The notes: generated by a model not told the origin, from the letters alone. Counted from the first letter of the stretch, positions 53,872-62,703 are shown. The stretch: 64,000 nt of DNA from Deltaproteobacteria bacterium (GCA_020848745.1 JADLHM010000110.1:76688-140687), one strand, 5' to 3'. Program-made: numbers and translations.

Positions 53872-56208
53872 ATGCGCGGCCCGAAGGAACATCTCGGGCG
53901 ACTCGGCACATGGCGAGCGCACCTCCGTGAGTTCTGGCGTCGCGACGGCGCGGATGAGGCGCGGCGTCAGGCCGCGCTCGCGGCGCTCGGCGAGCGCGCC
54001 CTCGAAGGCGCGGCCGGTCACGAGTTGCTCGCCGACGCGAGCGCCCTCGTCGCGCGCATCCTCGACGTGCCGTTCACGGCGGTGCTCGCCTGGGAGCCCG
54101 ACGGCCGGACGCTGCGGGTCGAGGCGGGCGTCGGCTGGCGGCTCGGGGTCGTGGGACGGACGCGGATCGACGCCGGGGCGCATCCGGAGACGGTGGCGCG
54201 CTGGACCGACGTCGAGCCGTACGTCTTCGAGCGGCTCGACGCCGCGCCCGCCCTGCGCGCGGTGCCGCTGCTCCAGGGCCACGCCGTCACGGGCGGCGTC
54301 AGCGTCGCGCTCGTTCCGCGCGGGCGCCCGTGGGGCGTGCTCGCCGTGTACGCCGATCGGCCGCGGCGGTTCCGCGCGGGCGAGATCGCGTGGCTTCGCA
54401 GCGTCGCCCGGCTCCTCGCGATCGCGCTCGGCCGCGAGTACGGCGAACGGGCGCTGTTCGAGGAGATGCAGATGTCCACGGTGCTCTCGCACGTCGGGCG
54501 CGAGCTCATGGCCTGTACGCGGGTCGACGAGCTCCTCGAGCGGCTCTGCCAGCTGAGCGCCCAGGCGCTGCGCTGTGATCACAGCGTGACGTGGATGCGA
54601 CGGACCGACGAGGACGGCTTCCGTCCGGTCGCGGCCGACGGCCTGTCGGGTGGCCGGTGGGAGTCGTTCCGGCGCCTGGTCCTCCCGGGCGCCGAGGCGC
54701 TGATCGAGGAGCTCGGCAGGCGCGACACCGTGCGCGTCGTCCCGACCTGCGAGCGTCATCGCGAGGTCGCAACGCTGCTCGCCGGTGGCGGCACCCGGGC
54801 CGCCGTCTTCGCGCCGCTCCGCACCGGTGAGCGCGTCGTCGGGCTCCAGATGAGCGGCCACGTCGACCGCGCCGGCGAGGTCGGCGCCCAGGACGAGCGC
54901 GTCGCGTTCGGCATCGCGCAGCTCGGATCGACGGCGCTCGTGAACGCGCGGGTCGTCGAGGAGCTCGAGCGCGCGAGCCAGCTCAAGTCGGAGTTCGTGT
55001 CGACCATGTCGCACGAGCTGCGGACCCCGCTCAACATCATCATCGGATACACCGAGATGCTCGCCGACGCCGCGTCGCCCGTGGAGCAGGCGCCGCTCCT
55101 CGCGCAGCTCCAGAAGGCGAGCCGGGACCTGTTCGAGCTGATCGACGGCACGCTGAGCCTGAACCGCCTCGCGGCGGGCGGCGACGTGGCGCGGTTCGGG
55201 CCGGTCGCGCTCGCGGAGCTCTGCCGCGAGCTCGAGGGCGAGCTCGGCGCGCGCGCCGCCGAGGATGCGCTCAGCCTGCGCTTCGACGTGCCCGACGCGC
55301 TCGAGGTCCCGACCGATCGGCGGAAGCTCAAGATCGTGCTGAAGAACCTGATCGGCAACGGCCTCAAGTTCACGGCCGCGGGCGGGGTCGCCGTCGCGTG
55401 CGAGGCCGTCGGCGACCGCTGCCGCATCACCGTTCGCGACACCGGCATCGGCATCGCCCGCGAGGCGTTGCCGCACGTCTTCGAGATGTTCCGGCAAGGG
55501 GATGGTTCCGAGACGCGCGCCTACGGCGGCGCCGGCCTCGGGCTCTTCGTCGTGAAGAGCCTGCTCACCCAGCTCGGCGGCGACGTGCAGGCGGAGAGCC
55601 TGCTCGGTCAGGGTTCGATCTTCACCATCGTGCTCCCGCTCGCCGCGCCGGAAGAGGGTCGGGCGAGCGAGGCGGCGGCGGAAGCCGATGCCGCGCCGCG
55701 CGCCGAGGACGCCGCGCCGGCGAGCAGCGAGTGCCCGATCCACACGCCGCGCCGGCTGCTCTTCGCCGACGACCTGCCGTTGAACCGGCTCCTCGTACGC
55801 CGCTTCGTCGACAAGGAGTTCCCGAACGTCGTGGTGCTCGAAGCGTGCGACGGCGAGCAGGCGGTCGCGATGTTCGAGAGCGAACGCCCGCACGTCGTGC
55901 TGCTCGACCTCCACATGCCGAAGCTCGACGGCTGGCAGGCCGCGGGCGCCATCCGGCGCCTCCCCGGCGGGGCGACGCTGCCGGTGCTCGCGCTCAGCGT
56001 CGATGCCAGCCCCGGCGCGGAGGCGAAGGCCGTGCGCGCCGGCTTTCAGGAGTTCATCGCCAAGCCGATCAGCGACTACAGTGCGCTCAAGGCGCGCCTC
56101 GCGCATTGGCTCACTCCGCGCGACGAGCGCGGCCAGGCCGTCCCCTTCGCGCCGAGCGCGACGTGCCGGGCGTGCCGCGAGGGCACGGCGCGCGTCAGCG
56201 CCGCGTAG
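53872..56208 (+). CDS. Hybrid sensor histidine kinase with two GAF-like domains and receiver
   Basis: 778 residues, no membrane helices, so cytoplasmic. Two GAF-like sensor regions occur at about 50-190 and 200-365. HisKA: KSEFVSTMSHELRTPLNIIIGYTEML (phospho-His about 381). HATPase: LKNLIGNGLKF (N box), VRDTGIGIA (G1), YGGAGLGLFVVK (G2). An Ala/Glu linker precedes a C-terminal receiver: LFADDLPLNRLLVRR, VVLLDLHMPKLDGWQ (Asp about 679) and EFIAKPIS (Lys). All signalling residues are intact. It ends with a Cys pair (TCRACRE). Output likely passes via a phosphotransfer protein elsewhere, or to the sigma factor system next to it (inference). Confidence 0.9.
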   Translation: MRGPKEHLGRLGTWRAHLREFWRRDGADEARRQAALAALGERALEGAAGHELLADASALVARILDVPFTAVLAWEPDGRTLRVEAGVGWRLGVVGRTRIDAGAHPETVARWTDVEPYVFERLDAAPALRAVPLLQGHAVTGGVSVALVPRGRPWGVLAVYADRPRRFRAGEIAWLRSVARLLAIALGREYGERALFEEMQMSTVLSHVGRELMACTRVDELLERLCQLSAQALRCDHSVTWMRRTDEDGFRPVAADGLSGGRWESFRRLVLPGAEALIEELGRRDTVRVVPTCERHREVATLLAGGGTRAAVFAPLRTGERVVGLQMSGHVDRAGEVGAQDERVAFGIAQLGSTALVNARVVEELERASQLKSEFVSTMSHELRTPLNIIIGYTEMLADAASPVEQAPLLAQLQKASRDLFELIDGTLSLNRLAAGGDVARFGPVALAELCRELEGELGARAAEDALSLRFDVPDALEVPTDRRKLKIVLKNLIGNGLKFTAAGGVAVACEAVGDRCRITVRDTGIGIAREALPHVFEMFRQGDGSETRAYGGAGLGLFVVKSLLTQLGGDVQAESLLGQGSIFTIVLPLAAPEEGRASEAAAEADAAPRAEDAAPASSECPIHTPRRLLFADDLPLNRLLVRRFVDKEFPNVVVLEACDGEQAVAMFESERPHVVLLDLHMPKLDGWQAAGAIRRLPGGATLPVLALSVDASPGAEAKAVRAGFQEFIAKPISDYSALKARLAHWLTPRDERGQAVPFAPSATCRACREGTARVSAA

Positions 56209-56297
56209 GCCGCGGCGAACCGGGCGCGCGGGCCGCGGGGAGCCGCCGCCCCTTGCAGACCGCCGCCGCCGGGTCGTACTCAACGGAGTCCGCGCAC

Positions 56298-56382
56298 GGA
56301 GGGGTGGCCGAGCGGTTGAAGGCACCGGTCTTGAAAACCGGCAGGGCGCAAGCCCTCGTGGGTTCGAATCCCACCCCCTCCG
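56298..56382 (+). tRNA. tRNA-Ser (anticodon UGA)
   Basis: GGAGGGG (56298-56304) pairs with CCCCTCC (56375-56381), discriminator G. The D-stem region is GGCCGAGCGGTTGAAGGC. The anticodon stem CCGGT/ACCGG holds loop CTTGAAA, giving anticodon TGA. A long variable arm (GGGCGCAAGCCC) and T-loop GGTTCGAATCC are present: a class II serine tRNA. CCA is not encoded. Confidence 0.97.
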
Positions 56383-56412
56383 CTCGGAAATATCGGCGGT
56401 CGGCGCGTCTCT

Positions 56413-56853
56413 TCATGACCACGCGGGCGATCTCAGTCCCGCCGCTCGCGCGAGACTCGCTTGACGCCGGTCGAAAGAGAGGAACTCGCCGAGACCCAAT
56501 ACGACCGCTGCGGTGACGTGCAGGACATCGAGACTACGCGTGCCGAGCCGCTCCGAATGCAACGCGCTCAGTCGTTCGGCTTCCGTCATGGTCTCGGCAA
56601 GCCCTGGCGAAGCGGCCGCCAGCACGCCGCCAGCGAGATCCGCGAGCATCATATTGAGCGATGCATCGCGTTGCTTCGCGGTGATCTCCCTGCGGAACAC
56701 CCGGAGTCTCAGCGCATTGCGAAATTCCAGCTGGTGCAGCCACGTGAAAGCGAGTGGCAGCACCTGACGCTTCATGCGGGCCACTGCGCGTGCGGTATGG
56801 GCGTCGGGAGCGTACAGCGAACAGAGAAAGCCAGTATCCGCGTAAGTCGTCAC
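56413..56853 (-). CDS. PIN-domain toxin
   Basis: GTG 56853 overlaps the antitoxin stop (GTGA). 146 residues: TTYADTGFLCSLY (first Asp), TWLHQLEFRNALRLRVF (Glu), RSLDVLHVTAAVVLGLGEFLSFDRRQ (Asp pair), so the Mg-binding PIN site is complete. It lies 30 bases downstream of tRNA-Ser on the other strand. Likely an RNase toxin paired with the gene upstream. Confidence 0.85.
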   Translation of the reverse strand: MTTYADTGFLCSLYAPDAHTARAVARMKRQVLPLAFTWLHQLEFRNALRLRVFRREITAKQRDASLNMMLADLAGGVLAAASPGLAETMTEAERLSALHSERLGTRSLDVLHVTAAVVLGLGEFLSFDRRQASLARAAGLRSPAWS

Positions 56854-57092
56854 GACTTTCCGCGCGACTCCGAGACGATGCTGGTTCCGGTAGTTCGGAG
56901 CACCTTCGAGCCATAGGTCGCCTTCAAGCGCGCCAGAAAATCGGGACGTCCGATCGTCACTCGACGGCTGGGGGGCGAGAGATGGGCGACAAGCTCGCGG
57001 CGCCGCCGTACCTCCACCGTTTCGCCCCGCGCAACCCACGACAAGACCTTACCGGTCTCGTGCTTCAATTCGCGTACGGTCGTCGTTCTCAC
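56850..57092 (-). CDS. Phd/YefM-type antitoxin
   Basis: GTG 57092 (a GTG at 57101 is also in frame). 80 residues: RTTTVRELKHETGKVLSWVARGETVEVRRRRELVAHLSP is the Phd/YefM DNA-binding fold; the C-terminal tail should bind the toxin. The promoter reading is TTGACA (57129-57124), 18 bases, TAATGT (57105-57100), with the start near 57093, so the message may be leaderless from GTG 57092. The 26-bp palindrome covers the -10. Confidence 0.82.
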   Translation of the reverse strand: MRTTTVRELKHETGKVLSWVARGETVEVRRRRELVAHLSPPSRRVTIGRPDFLARLKATYGSKVLRTTGTSIVSESRGKS

Positions 57093-57117
57093 ATGTGACA
57101 CATTAATGTGTCACATG
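57092..57117. promoter_or_regulatory. Perfect 26-bp palindromic operator over antitoxin promoter
   Basis: CATGTGACACATT-AATGTGTCACATG is a perfect palindrome overlapping the -10 element and the start of the antitoxin gene. With TTGACA 18 bases upstream (minus strand, 57129-57124), this is a likely autoregulatory operator for the Phd-like protein. Confidence 0.75.
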
Positions 57118-57400
57118 ACAGCTTGTCAACGGAGCGCCGCACCGACCGCGCCGGCTCTCCCTCCGGCAGTTTGCGCGCTGACTCGCCCGTTCCTTGTGAC
57201 CGGCTTCGGCGTCGCTTGGCGCCCACTCGCCGGTAGTGGTTCGGTGACTACGCTGGGAGTCGTTGTCCCGGTTGTGGCTGACGTGGCCGGTGGCGTGTGG
57301 AGCGCCGCCGCGCGCTACACGGTAACGCTGCTCTACGAGTAGCGCGTGGCTGGCTTCGTGTTGTTGCGGTCGGAGCACGAATACTGTGCAGTATCCTGAC
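57118..57400 (+). other. Region between two divergent antitoxin genes
   Basis: About 280 bases. It contains the minus-strand antitoxin -35 (57124-57129), and before ATG 57401 a TGTGCAGTATCCTGAC segment that may include the leader of the plus-strand antitoxin. No gene is supported. Confidence 0.45.
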
Positions 57401-57631
57401 ATGGCGCGACGGTCGGTGACGTTCACGCAGTTCCGCAATCAGGCGGCGGCGTATCTCGATGCGGTGGAGAAGGGTGACACGCTCGAGATCTTCCGTCATG
57501 GCAGGCCGGTTGCGATCGTCTCGCCCGCGGCAGCGGTGGTTCCCCGGCGCTGGCGGGAGGCACGGCCGGTCAAGCTTCACGGCGTCTCGCTGACCCAGGC
57601 GGTGCTCGCCGAGCGTCGGCAGGCGAAGTAG
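57401..57631 (+). CDS. Phd-type antitoxin (toxin partner degraded)
   Basis: 76 residues from ATG 57401 (57386 also possible). ARRSVTFTQFRNQAAAYLDAVEKGDTLEIFRHGRPVAIVSPA is the Phd fold, with a short toxin-binding tail (LTQAVLAERRQAK). The PIN toxin gene that should follow starts directly after its stop but breaks off after about 15 residues. An orphan antitoxin can persist for regulation or cross-neutralisation. Confidence 0.8.
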   Translation: MARRSVTFTQFRNQAAAYLDAVEKGDTLEIFRHGRPVAIVSPAAAVVPRRWREARPVKLHGVSLTQAVLAERRQAK

Positions 57632-57694
57632 GTGCGTCTCGTCCTCGACTCCTCCGCCTTGACCAAGCGCTACCGCTGCTCGGAATGGCTGTGA
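57632..57694 (+). pseudogene. Truncated PIN-domain toxin remnant
   Basis: GTG 57632 follows the antitoxin stop at once. It reads VRLVLDSSALTKRYRCSEWL then TGA. VLDSSALTKRY is a typical PIN N-terminus with the first Asp; the remaining >100 residues are gone, replaced by a reversed BrnT fragment. Confidence 0.7.
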
Positions 57695-57834
57695 GCTACA
57701 TCCGCGGAGAGCACGAGACGCGGGTCGTCGAAGACGCGCGTTGCCGTTTCGAAGGCGACGCCATGCTTGCGGAGGTTGTGCTGGTGCGTTCTCCTCGTCC
57801 CATTCAAACTCCACCGACGGACCATGGCGGACAT
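57670..57834 (-). pseudogene. Frameshifted and truncated BrnT-like toxin remnant
   Basis: On the minus strand, VEFEWDEENAP (BrnT N-terminus) is followed after a +1 shift by HNLRKHGVAFETATRVFDDPRLVL, a typical BrnT core (NLRKHGVxFExAxxVFDD). Reading ends at 57670, with the C-terminal half missing. It meets the PIN remnant head-on near 57675. Confidence 0.65.
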
Positions 57835-58082
57835 CCAGTACTCGGACGTTGGTGAGGGGGTGGTGGCGCTCGTCGGCTCCGCGATCACGCGCGTCGGACC
57901 TCACGCGCCGATCTACGATTGTGGAAGCGGTCGCGCATCGGCTGCCGCGCGGGGATGCAAGGCGGACACCGCGTCGACGCGTGCGCCGAGCGCGGGGTCC
58001 CGGGGGCCGGCGCTGGCGGCGGCGAAGCTTGACGAAGCGCGCTCGGAATGTGACCGGAACCGGATTGCGCCGGGGGCCCTGG

Positions 58083-58709
58083 GTGAGCTGGTACGACACG
58101 TTCGCAGAGTTCTACGAAGGCAGCGTCGAGCGCGTGTACGCGCGCTACCGTGCAAGCATCGCCGCCGCTGCCTGCCTTTCGCCTGGCGGCGCGGTGCTCG
58201 ACCTTCCGGTCGGCACCGGACCGAATCTCCCGCACCTCGCGGCGTATGTCGGCGCAGCGGGCGTCATCGTCGGCGTCGACCTCTCCGAGGGGATGCTTCG
58301 TCGCGCGACGCTCCGGGTGCTGCGCGCGCCCCGTCCGCGCGCGGTGCTCCTCGCCGCGGATGCGCGGACGATCTCCCCCGCGCTCCTCGCGGAGCTCGGC
58401 GTCGCGGCGCTCGACGCGGTGGTCGTCTCCCTCGGTCTGACCGTCTTCCCGGCGTGGGAATCGGTCTTCGCTGCGACCTTCGACCTGCTCCGTCCGGGCG
58501 GCCGGTACGTGATCTTCGACGTCCACCAGGATCGCTGGGTGCCGCAGTCGACCATCGTGTCGCTCGTCGCCGGCGCCGACATGCGCCGCCGCGTGTGGGA
58601 GCCGCTCGAGGCGTCCGCGGACGGGTTCGCGTTGCAGTGGCTGCCGGGGTCGCGTTACGTCCACGGCGGCCGTCCCTTCCTGGCGTCGGGCGTGCGACGC
58701 GGCGGGTGA
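58083..58709 (+). CDS. Class I SAM-dependent methyltransferase (UbiE-like)
   Basis: GTG 58083 begins SWYDTFAEFYEGSVERVYARYR, a natural N-terminus for this group; GTG 58050 is possible. VLDLPVGTGPNLPHLAAYVGA (motif I), GVDLSEGMLRRA (strand 2 acid) and LRPGGRYVIFDVHQD are clear. In motif I the usual acidic residue before GTG is replaced by Pro-Val. Substrate unknown. The N-terminal upstream region merges with toxin debris. Confidence 0.8.
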   Translation: MSWYDTFAEFYEGSVERVYARYRASIAAAACLSPGGAVLDLPVGTGPNLPHLAAYVGAAGVIVGVDLSEGMLRRATLRVLRAPRPRAVLLAADARTISPALLAELGVAALDAVVVSLGLTVFPAWESVFAATFDLLRPGGRYVIFDVHQDRWVPQSTIVSLVAGADMRRRVWEPLEASADGFALQWLPGSRYVHGGRPFLASGVRRGG

Positions 58710-58926
58710 CCGCGAAGCGTGCCGCCACCGCCGCCGTCGGCGAACGGCATCGCGCCGCCGGGCCGCGCGGAACCGAGGGGCGCGCCCGAAGCGATGGACG
58801 TTCGGCTACTTGCGGGCGCGGACGCCATCGACGGGGTGTGTCGCCCGGTCAGCGGCTGACGAAATGTGGAGCACGACCGTTCCATGTGTCGTGCGAGATG
58901 TAGGGTGTCGCCCAGGAGGTGATGCC

Positions 58927-59181
58927 ATGACCAAACGATTCGCGATGGCCTTCGGACTCGGCGCGGCGACGCCGCTCCTCGCCGCGCTCTGGCTCGGCGG
59001 AGAGAACCTTGCACAAGCGGGTCTCCGCCTCGCGGCGATCGAGCAGGGCTTCTCGCTCGCGTCCCGCCACTGGCAGTTCGAAGCGGCCCCGGCCCACGAG
59101 ATGGAGCTCGCCCGCTGGGACGCGTCGGAGGGTCCGTCGGCTACGGCGAAGAAGACGAAGCCGGCGGCGAAGCGCCGTTAG
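58927..59181 (+). CDS. Small hydrophobic-then-basic protein (84 aa)
   Basis: A strong AGGAGGTG ribosome site (58914-58921) precedes ATG 58927. Residues 4-27 are hydrophobic (FAMAFGLGAATPLLAALWLGG), a membrane anchor or signal; the end is Lys/Ala/Arg-rich (ATAKKTKPAAKRR). No known family. The good ribosome site makes it more credible than other short frames nearby. Confidence 0.6.
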   Translation: MTKRFAMAFGLGAATPLLAALWLGGENLAQAGLRLAAIEQGFSLASRHWQFEAAPAHEMELARWDASEGPSATAKKTKPAAKRR

Positions 59182-59319
59182 GATCGGCCTGAGACCGAGA
59201 TGCCGCCATTCGAGATGACGACGTTCGGTACCCCCAAGACCAGGGTGCATCGCGAGCCCCGCGATTTTCACGCCGCGAGCGAGGAAGACGATCGCCGTTC
59301 GATCCGTCGCTGACCAGTG

Positions 59320-59365
59320 GTGAAGCCCGACGTCAATATCCTCGTCGACGCGCACCGCTCGCGCA
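59320..59365 (+). pseudogene. Possible VapC N-terminal remnant
   Basis: GTG 59320 reads VKPDVNILVDAHRS and then loses PIN similarity ([13 protein letters not shown]), running into the end of the cusA gene on the other strand. KPDVNxLVxAxRxD is the common start of many VapC toxins. Very short, so only a suggestion. Confidence 0.4.
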
Positions 59366-59402
59366 CCTGGCGTTGTCGTAGCGTGCGCCGGCGCGCCGGA
59401 GC

Positions 59403-62400
59403 TCAGGCCTCGTCGTACGGCCCGGCCGGTTGCGGCACGACCCTCCCGCGCCGCATCACGAAGTCCCATTTCCAGATCGCGTAGAGCGCCGGGTAGACCA
59501 GTAGCTCCAGCAGGAACGACGTGGCGAGCCCGCCGACCATGGGCGCCGCGACGCGCTTCATGACGTCGGCGCCGCTGCCGGTCGCCCACATGATCGGCAG
59601 GAGGCCCATGAAGGCGGCGGCGACGGTCATCATCTTCGGGCGGACGCGGCGGACGGCGCCGTGGATGATCGCCTCGTCGAGGTCCGCCTCCGTGCGCATG
59701 CGGCCGGCGCGCACGCGCTCCTCGTAGGCGAGGTCGAGGAAGAGCAACATGAACACGCCGGTCTCGGCGTCGAGACCCATGAGCGCGATCATGCCGACCC
59801 AGACCGCGATGGACGTGTTGTAGCCGAGCGCCCAGAGGAGCCACACCGCGCCGACCAGCGAGAAGGGGACGGCGAGCAGCACGATCGCCGTCTTCACGCC
59901 CGATTTCGTGTTCGCGTAGAGGAGGAGCGCGATCAGGAAGAGCGTCAGCGGCAGCACGATCTTCAAGCGCTCGCGGACCCGCAGCATGTTCTCGTACTGG
60001 CCGCTCCAGACGAAAGTGTAGCCGGCCGGCAGCGGCACCGCCGCCTGCACCTTGGCCTTCGCCTCGTCGACGTAGCCGCCGATGTCGCGCCCGGTCATGT
60101 CGACGTAGACGTAGCCGGCGAGCTGGCCGTTCTCGTTGCGGATCATCGCCGGTCCCTCGACCCGGCGCAGGGTCGCGATCTGCGCCATCGGGATCTGCGC
60201 GCCCGCGGGCGTCGGCACGAGCACGCGCTCGAGGCTCCGGATGTCGTCGCGGTACTCGCGGCCGTAGCGGACGTTCACCGGATAGCGCTCGCGGCCCTCG
60301 ACGGTGGTCGTGACGTTCTCGCCGCCGATCGCCGACATCACGATCGTCTGCGCGTCCTCGACGGTGAGGCCGTAGCGCGCGAGATCCTCGCGGCGGAGGT
60401 CGAAGTCGACGTAGTAGCCGCCGGCCGTGCGTTCGGCCAGCACGTTCCGCGTGCCGGGGATCTCGCGCAGCACGCCCTCGAGGCGCTCGCCGAGCTGTTG
60501 GATGATCTTGAGGTCGGGCCCGAGGATCTTGATCCCGATCGGCGTGCGCACGCCGGTCGACAGCATGTCGATGCGGTTCTTGATCGGCTGGGTCCAGATG
60601 TTCGGGATGCCGGGCATGCGGAGCTTGGCGTCGAGCTCGCTCTGCAGCTCCTCGAAGGTGAGGCGCTCGGGCAGGAGGCGGCCGAGCGCCCAGCGCACCG
60701 GCGCGGGCCAGCCGGAGTACCAGCGCTCGACCGGACGCCATTCCGACTCCGGCTTCAGCATGACGGTCGTCTCGACCATCGAGAAGGGCGCGGGATCGGT
60801 CGGCGAGTCGGCGCGGCCGGCCTTGCCGAAGACGCGCGCGACCTCGGGCGTGTCGCGCAGGATGCGGTCCTGGATCTGCAGGATGCGCTGCGCCTCGGTC
60901 ACGGACATGCCGGGGAGGGCGGTCGGCATGTAGAGGAAGGCCCCTTCGTTCAAGGGCGGCATGAACTCCGACCCGAGCCGCAGGTAGACCGGGATCGTCG
61001 ACGCGACCAGGGCCGCCGCGCCGAAGACGGTGACGAGCTTGTGGCGCAGCACCCAGCGGCAGACCGGCTCGTAGACGGCGAAGAGGACGCGGCTGATCGG
61101 GTGGCGCTCCTCGGGGTAGTAACGGCCGACGGCCACCGCGTTCACCAGCCGCGCGAGGAAGCGCGGGCGGAACTCCCACGGCTCCATGCGCGTGAAGAGC
61201 ATGCGCATGGCGGGATCGAGCGTGACGGCGAGGATCGCCGCGATCGCCATCGCCAGATTCTTCGAGTACGCGAGCGGCTTGAAGAGCCGGCCCTCCTGGT
61301 CGACGAGGGTGAAGATCGGTAGGAACGCGACGGCGATCACGAGCAGCGAGAAGAAGACCGACGGGCCGACCTCCTTGAGGGCCCGCAGGCGGATGGCGTG
61401 GTAGTCGCCGCGCCGCCCGCCGGCGACCCACTCCTCCAGCCGCTTGTAGGCGTTCTCCACCTCGACGATCGCGCCGTCGACCAGCACGCCGATCGAGATC
61501 GCGATGCCGGCGAGCGACATGATGTTGGAGGTGAGACCCATCGCGTACATCGGGATGAACGCCAGCAGCACCGACACGGGGATCGTCACGATCGGGATCA
61601 CCGCCGACGGGATGTGCCAGAGGAAGACGAGGATCACCGCGCTGACGATCAGCACCTCCTCGCCGAGCGAGTGGAGCAGGGTGTCGATCGCGCGCTCGAT
61701 CAGGGCGGAGCGGTCGTAGGTCGTGACGATCTCGACGCCGTCCGGGAGGCTCGGGGCGAGCTCCTGGAGGCGCGCCTGCACGCGCCGGATCACGTTGAGG
61801 GCGTTCTCGCCCTGGCGCATCACGATGACGCCGCCGACGGTGTCGCCGAGCCCGTCGAGGTCGGCGACGCCGCGCCGGATGTCGGGGCCGAGTGTCACCT
61901 TCGCGACCTGGCGCACGAGGACGGGCGTGCCGGTCTTCTCGTCGATCGACACGACGATGTCCTCGATGTCCCGCACCGATCGCACGTAGCCGCGGCCGCG
62001 CACCATGTACTCGGTGCCGGCGAACTCGAGGAGGCGTCCGCCGACCTCGTTGTTGCCCTTGCGGACGGCGTCGACGAGCTTGGTGAGCGGGATGCCGTAG
62101 GCGAGCAGCAGGTTCGGGTCGGCGTTCACCTGGTACTGCTTCACGAAGCCGCCGACCGCCGCGACTTCGGCGACGCCTGGCACCGCCTGCAAGTGATAGC
62201 GGAGGTACCAATCCTGCAGGCTCCTGAGCTCGGCGAGCGAGTGCTTCCCGCTGCGGTCGACGAGCGCGTACTGGTAGATCCAGCCGACGCTCGTGGCGTC
62301 CGGGCCCATCTCGGTGCGCACGCCCTCGGGCAGGCGCGGCAGGATCTTGCTCAGGTACTCGAGCACGCGCGAGCGCGCCCAGTAGAGGTCGGTGCCGTCC

Positions 62401-62690
62401 TCGAAGATGACGTAGACGTACGAGTAGCCGAAGTCGGAGAAGCCGCGGACGGCCTTGATCTTCGGCGCGCCGAGGAGCGCGGTCGCGATCGGGTAGGTGA
62501 CCTGGTCCTCGAGGATGTCCGGGCTCCGGTCCCAGCGCGAGTAGACGATCACCTGCGTGTCGGAGAGATCGGGGATCGCGTCGAGCGGGATGTGCCGCGT
62601 CGTCCAGACGGCGACGAACACCGCGACGCCCGTCAGGAGCAGGACGAGCACCCGGTTGCGGGCGCTGAACTCGATGACGCGCTCGATCAT
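59403..62690 (-). CDS. cusA: Heavy-metal efflux RND pump, CusA/CzcA type
   Basis: 1,095 residues. IEFSARNRVLVLLLTGVAVF is TM1; IPLDAIPDLSDTQVIV and GFSDFGYSYVYVIFEDGTDLYWARSRV are typical of CusA. TM4 has GIAISIGVLVDGAIVEVENAYKRL with the proton-relay Asp. DPAPFSMVETTVMLKPESEW and MGLDAETGVFMLLFLDLAYEE confirm the metal-exporting HME-RND branch. Together with CusB it should pump Cu(I)/Ag(I) or a related metal from the periplasm. Order cusC-cusB-cusA on the minus strand. Confidence 0.94.
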   Translation of the reverse strand: MIERVIEFSARNRVLVLLLTGVAVFVAVWTTRHIPLDAIPDLSDTQVIVYSRWDRSPDILEDQVTYPIATALLGAPKIKAVRGFSDFGYSYVYVIFEDGTDLYWARSRVLEYLSKILPRLPEGVRTEMGPDATSVGWIYQYALVDRSGKHSLAELRSLQDWYLRYHLQAVPGVAEVAAVGGFVKQYQVNADPNLLLAYGIPLTKLVDAVRKGNNEVGGRLLEFAGTEYMVRGRGYVRSVRDIEDIVVSIDEKTGTPVLVRQVAKVTLGPDIRRGVADLDGLGDTVGGVIVMRQGENALNVIRRVQARLQELAPSLPDGVEIVTTYDRSALIERAIDTLLHSLGEEVLIVSAVILVFLWHIPSAVIPIVTIPVSVLLAFIPMYAMGLTSNIMSLAGIAISIGVLVDGAIVEVENAYKRLEEWVAGGRRGDYHAIRLRALKEVGPSVFFSLLVIAVAFLPIFTLVDQEGRLFKPLAYSKNLAMAIAAILAVTLDPAMRMLFTRMEPWEFRPRFLARLVNAVAVGRYYPEERHPISRVLFAVYEPVCRWVLRHKLVTVFGAAALVASTIPVYLRLGSEFMPPLNEGAFLYMPTALPGMSVTEAQRILQIQDRILRDTPEVARVFGKAGRADSPTDPAPFSMVETTVMLKPESEWRPVERWYSGWPAPVRWALGRLLPERLTFEELQSELDAKLRMPGIPNIWTQPIKNRIDMLSTGVRTPIGIKILGPDLKIIQQLGERLEGVLREIPGTRNVLAERTAGGYYVDFDLRREDLARYGLTVEDAQTIVMSAIGGENVTTTVEGRERYPVNVRYGREYRDDIRSLERVLVPTPAGAQIPMAQIATLRRVEGPAMIRNENGQLAGYVYVDMTGRDIGGYVDEAKAKVQAAVPLPAGYTFVWSGQYENMLRVRERLKIVLPLTLFLIALLLYANTKSGVKTAIVLLAVPFSLVGAVWLLWALGYNTSIAVWVGMIALMGLDAETGVFMLLFLDLAYEERVRAGRMRTEADLDEAIIHGAVRRVRPKMMTVAAAFMGLLPIMWATGSGADVMKRVAAPMVGGLATSFLLELLVYPALYAIWKWDFVMRRGRVVPQPAGPYDEA

Positions 62691-62703
62691 GCGCGGGCCA
62701 GGC

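Noticed and set aside
58849-62211. 1,120-codon second minus-strand frame over cusA
   Set aside because: Arg/Pro/Ala-rich shadow of the real cusA frame.
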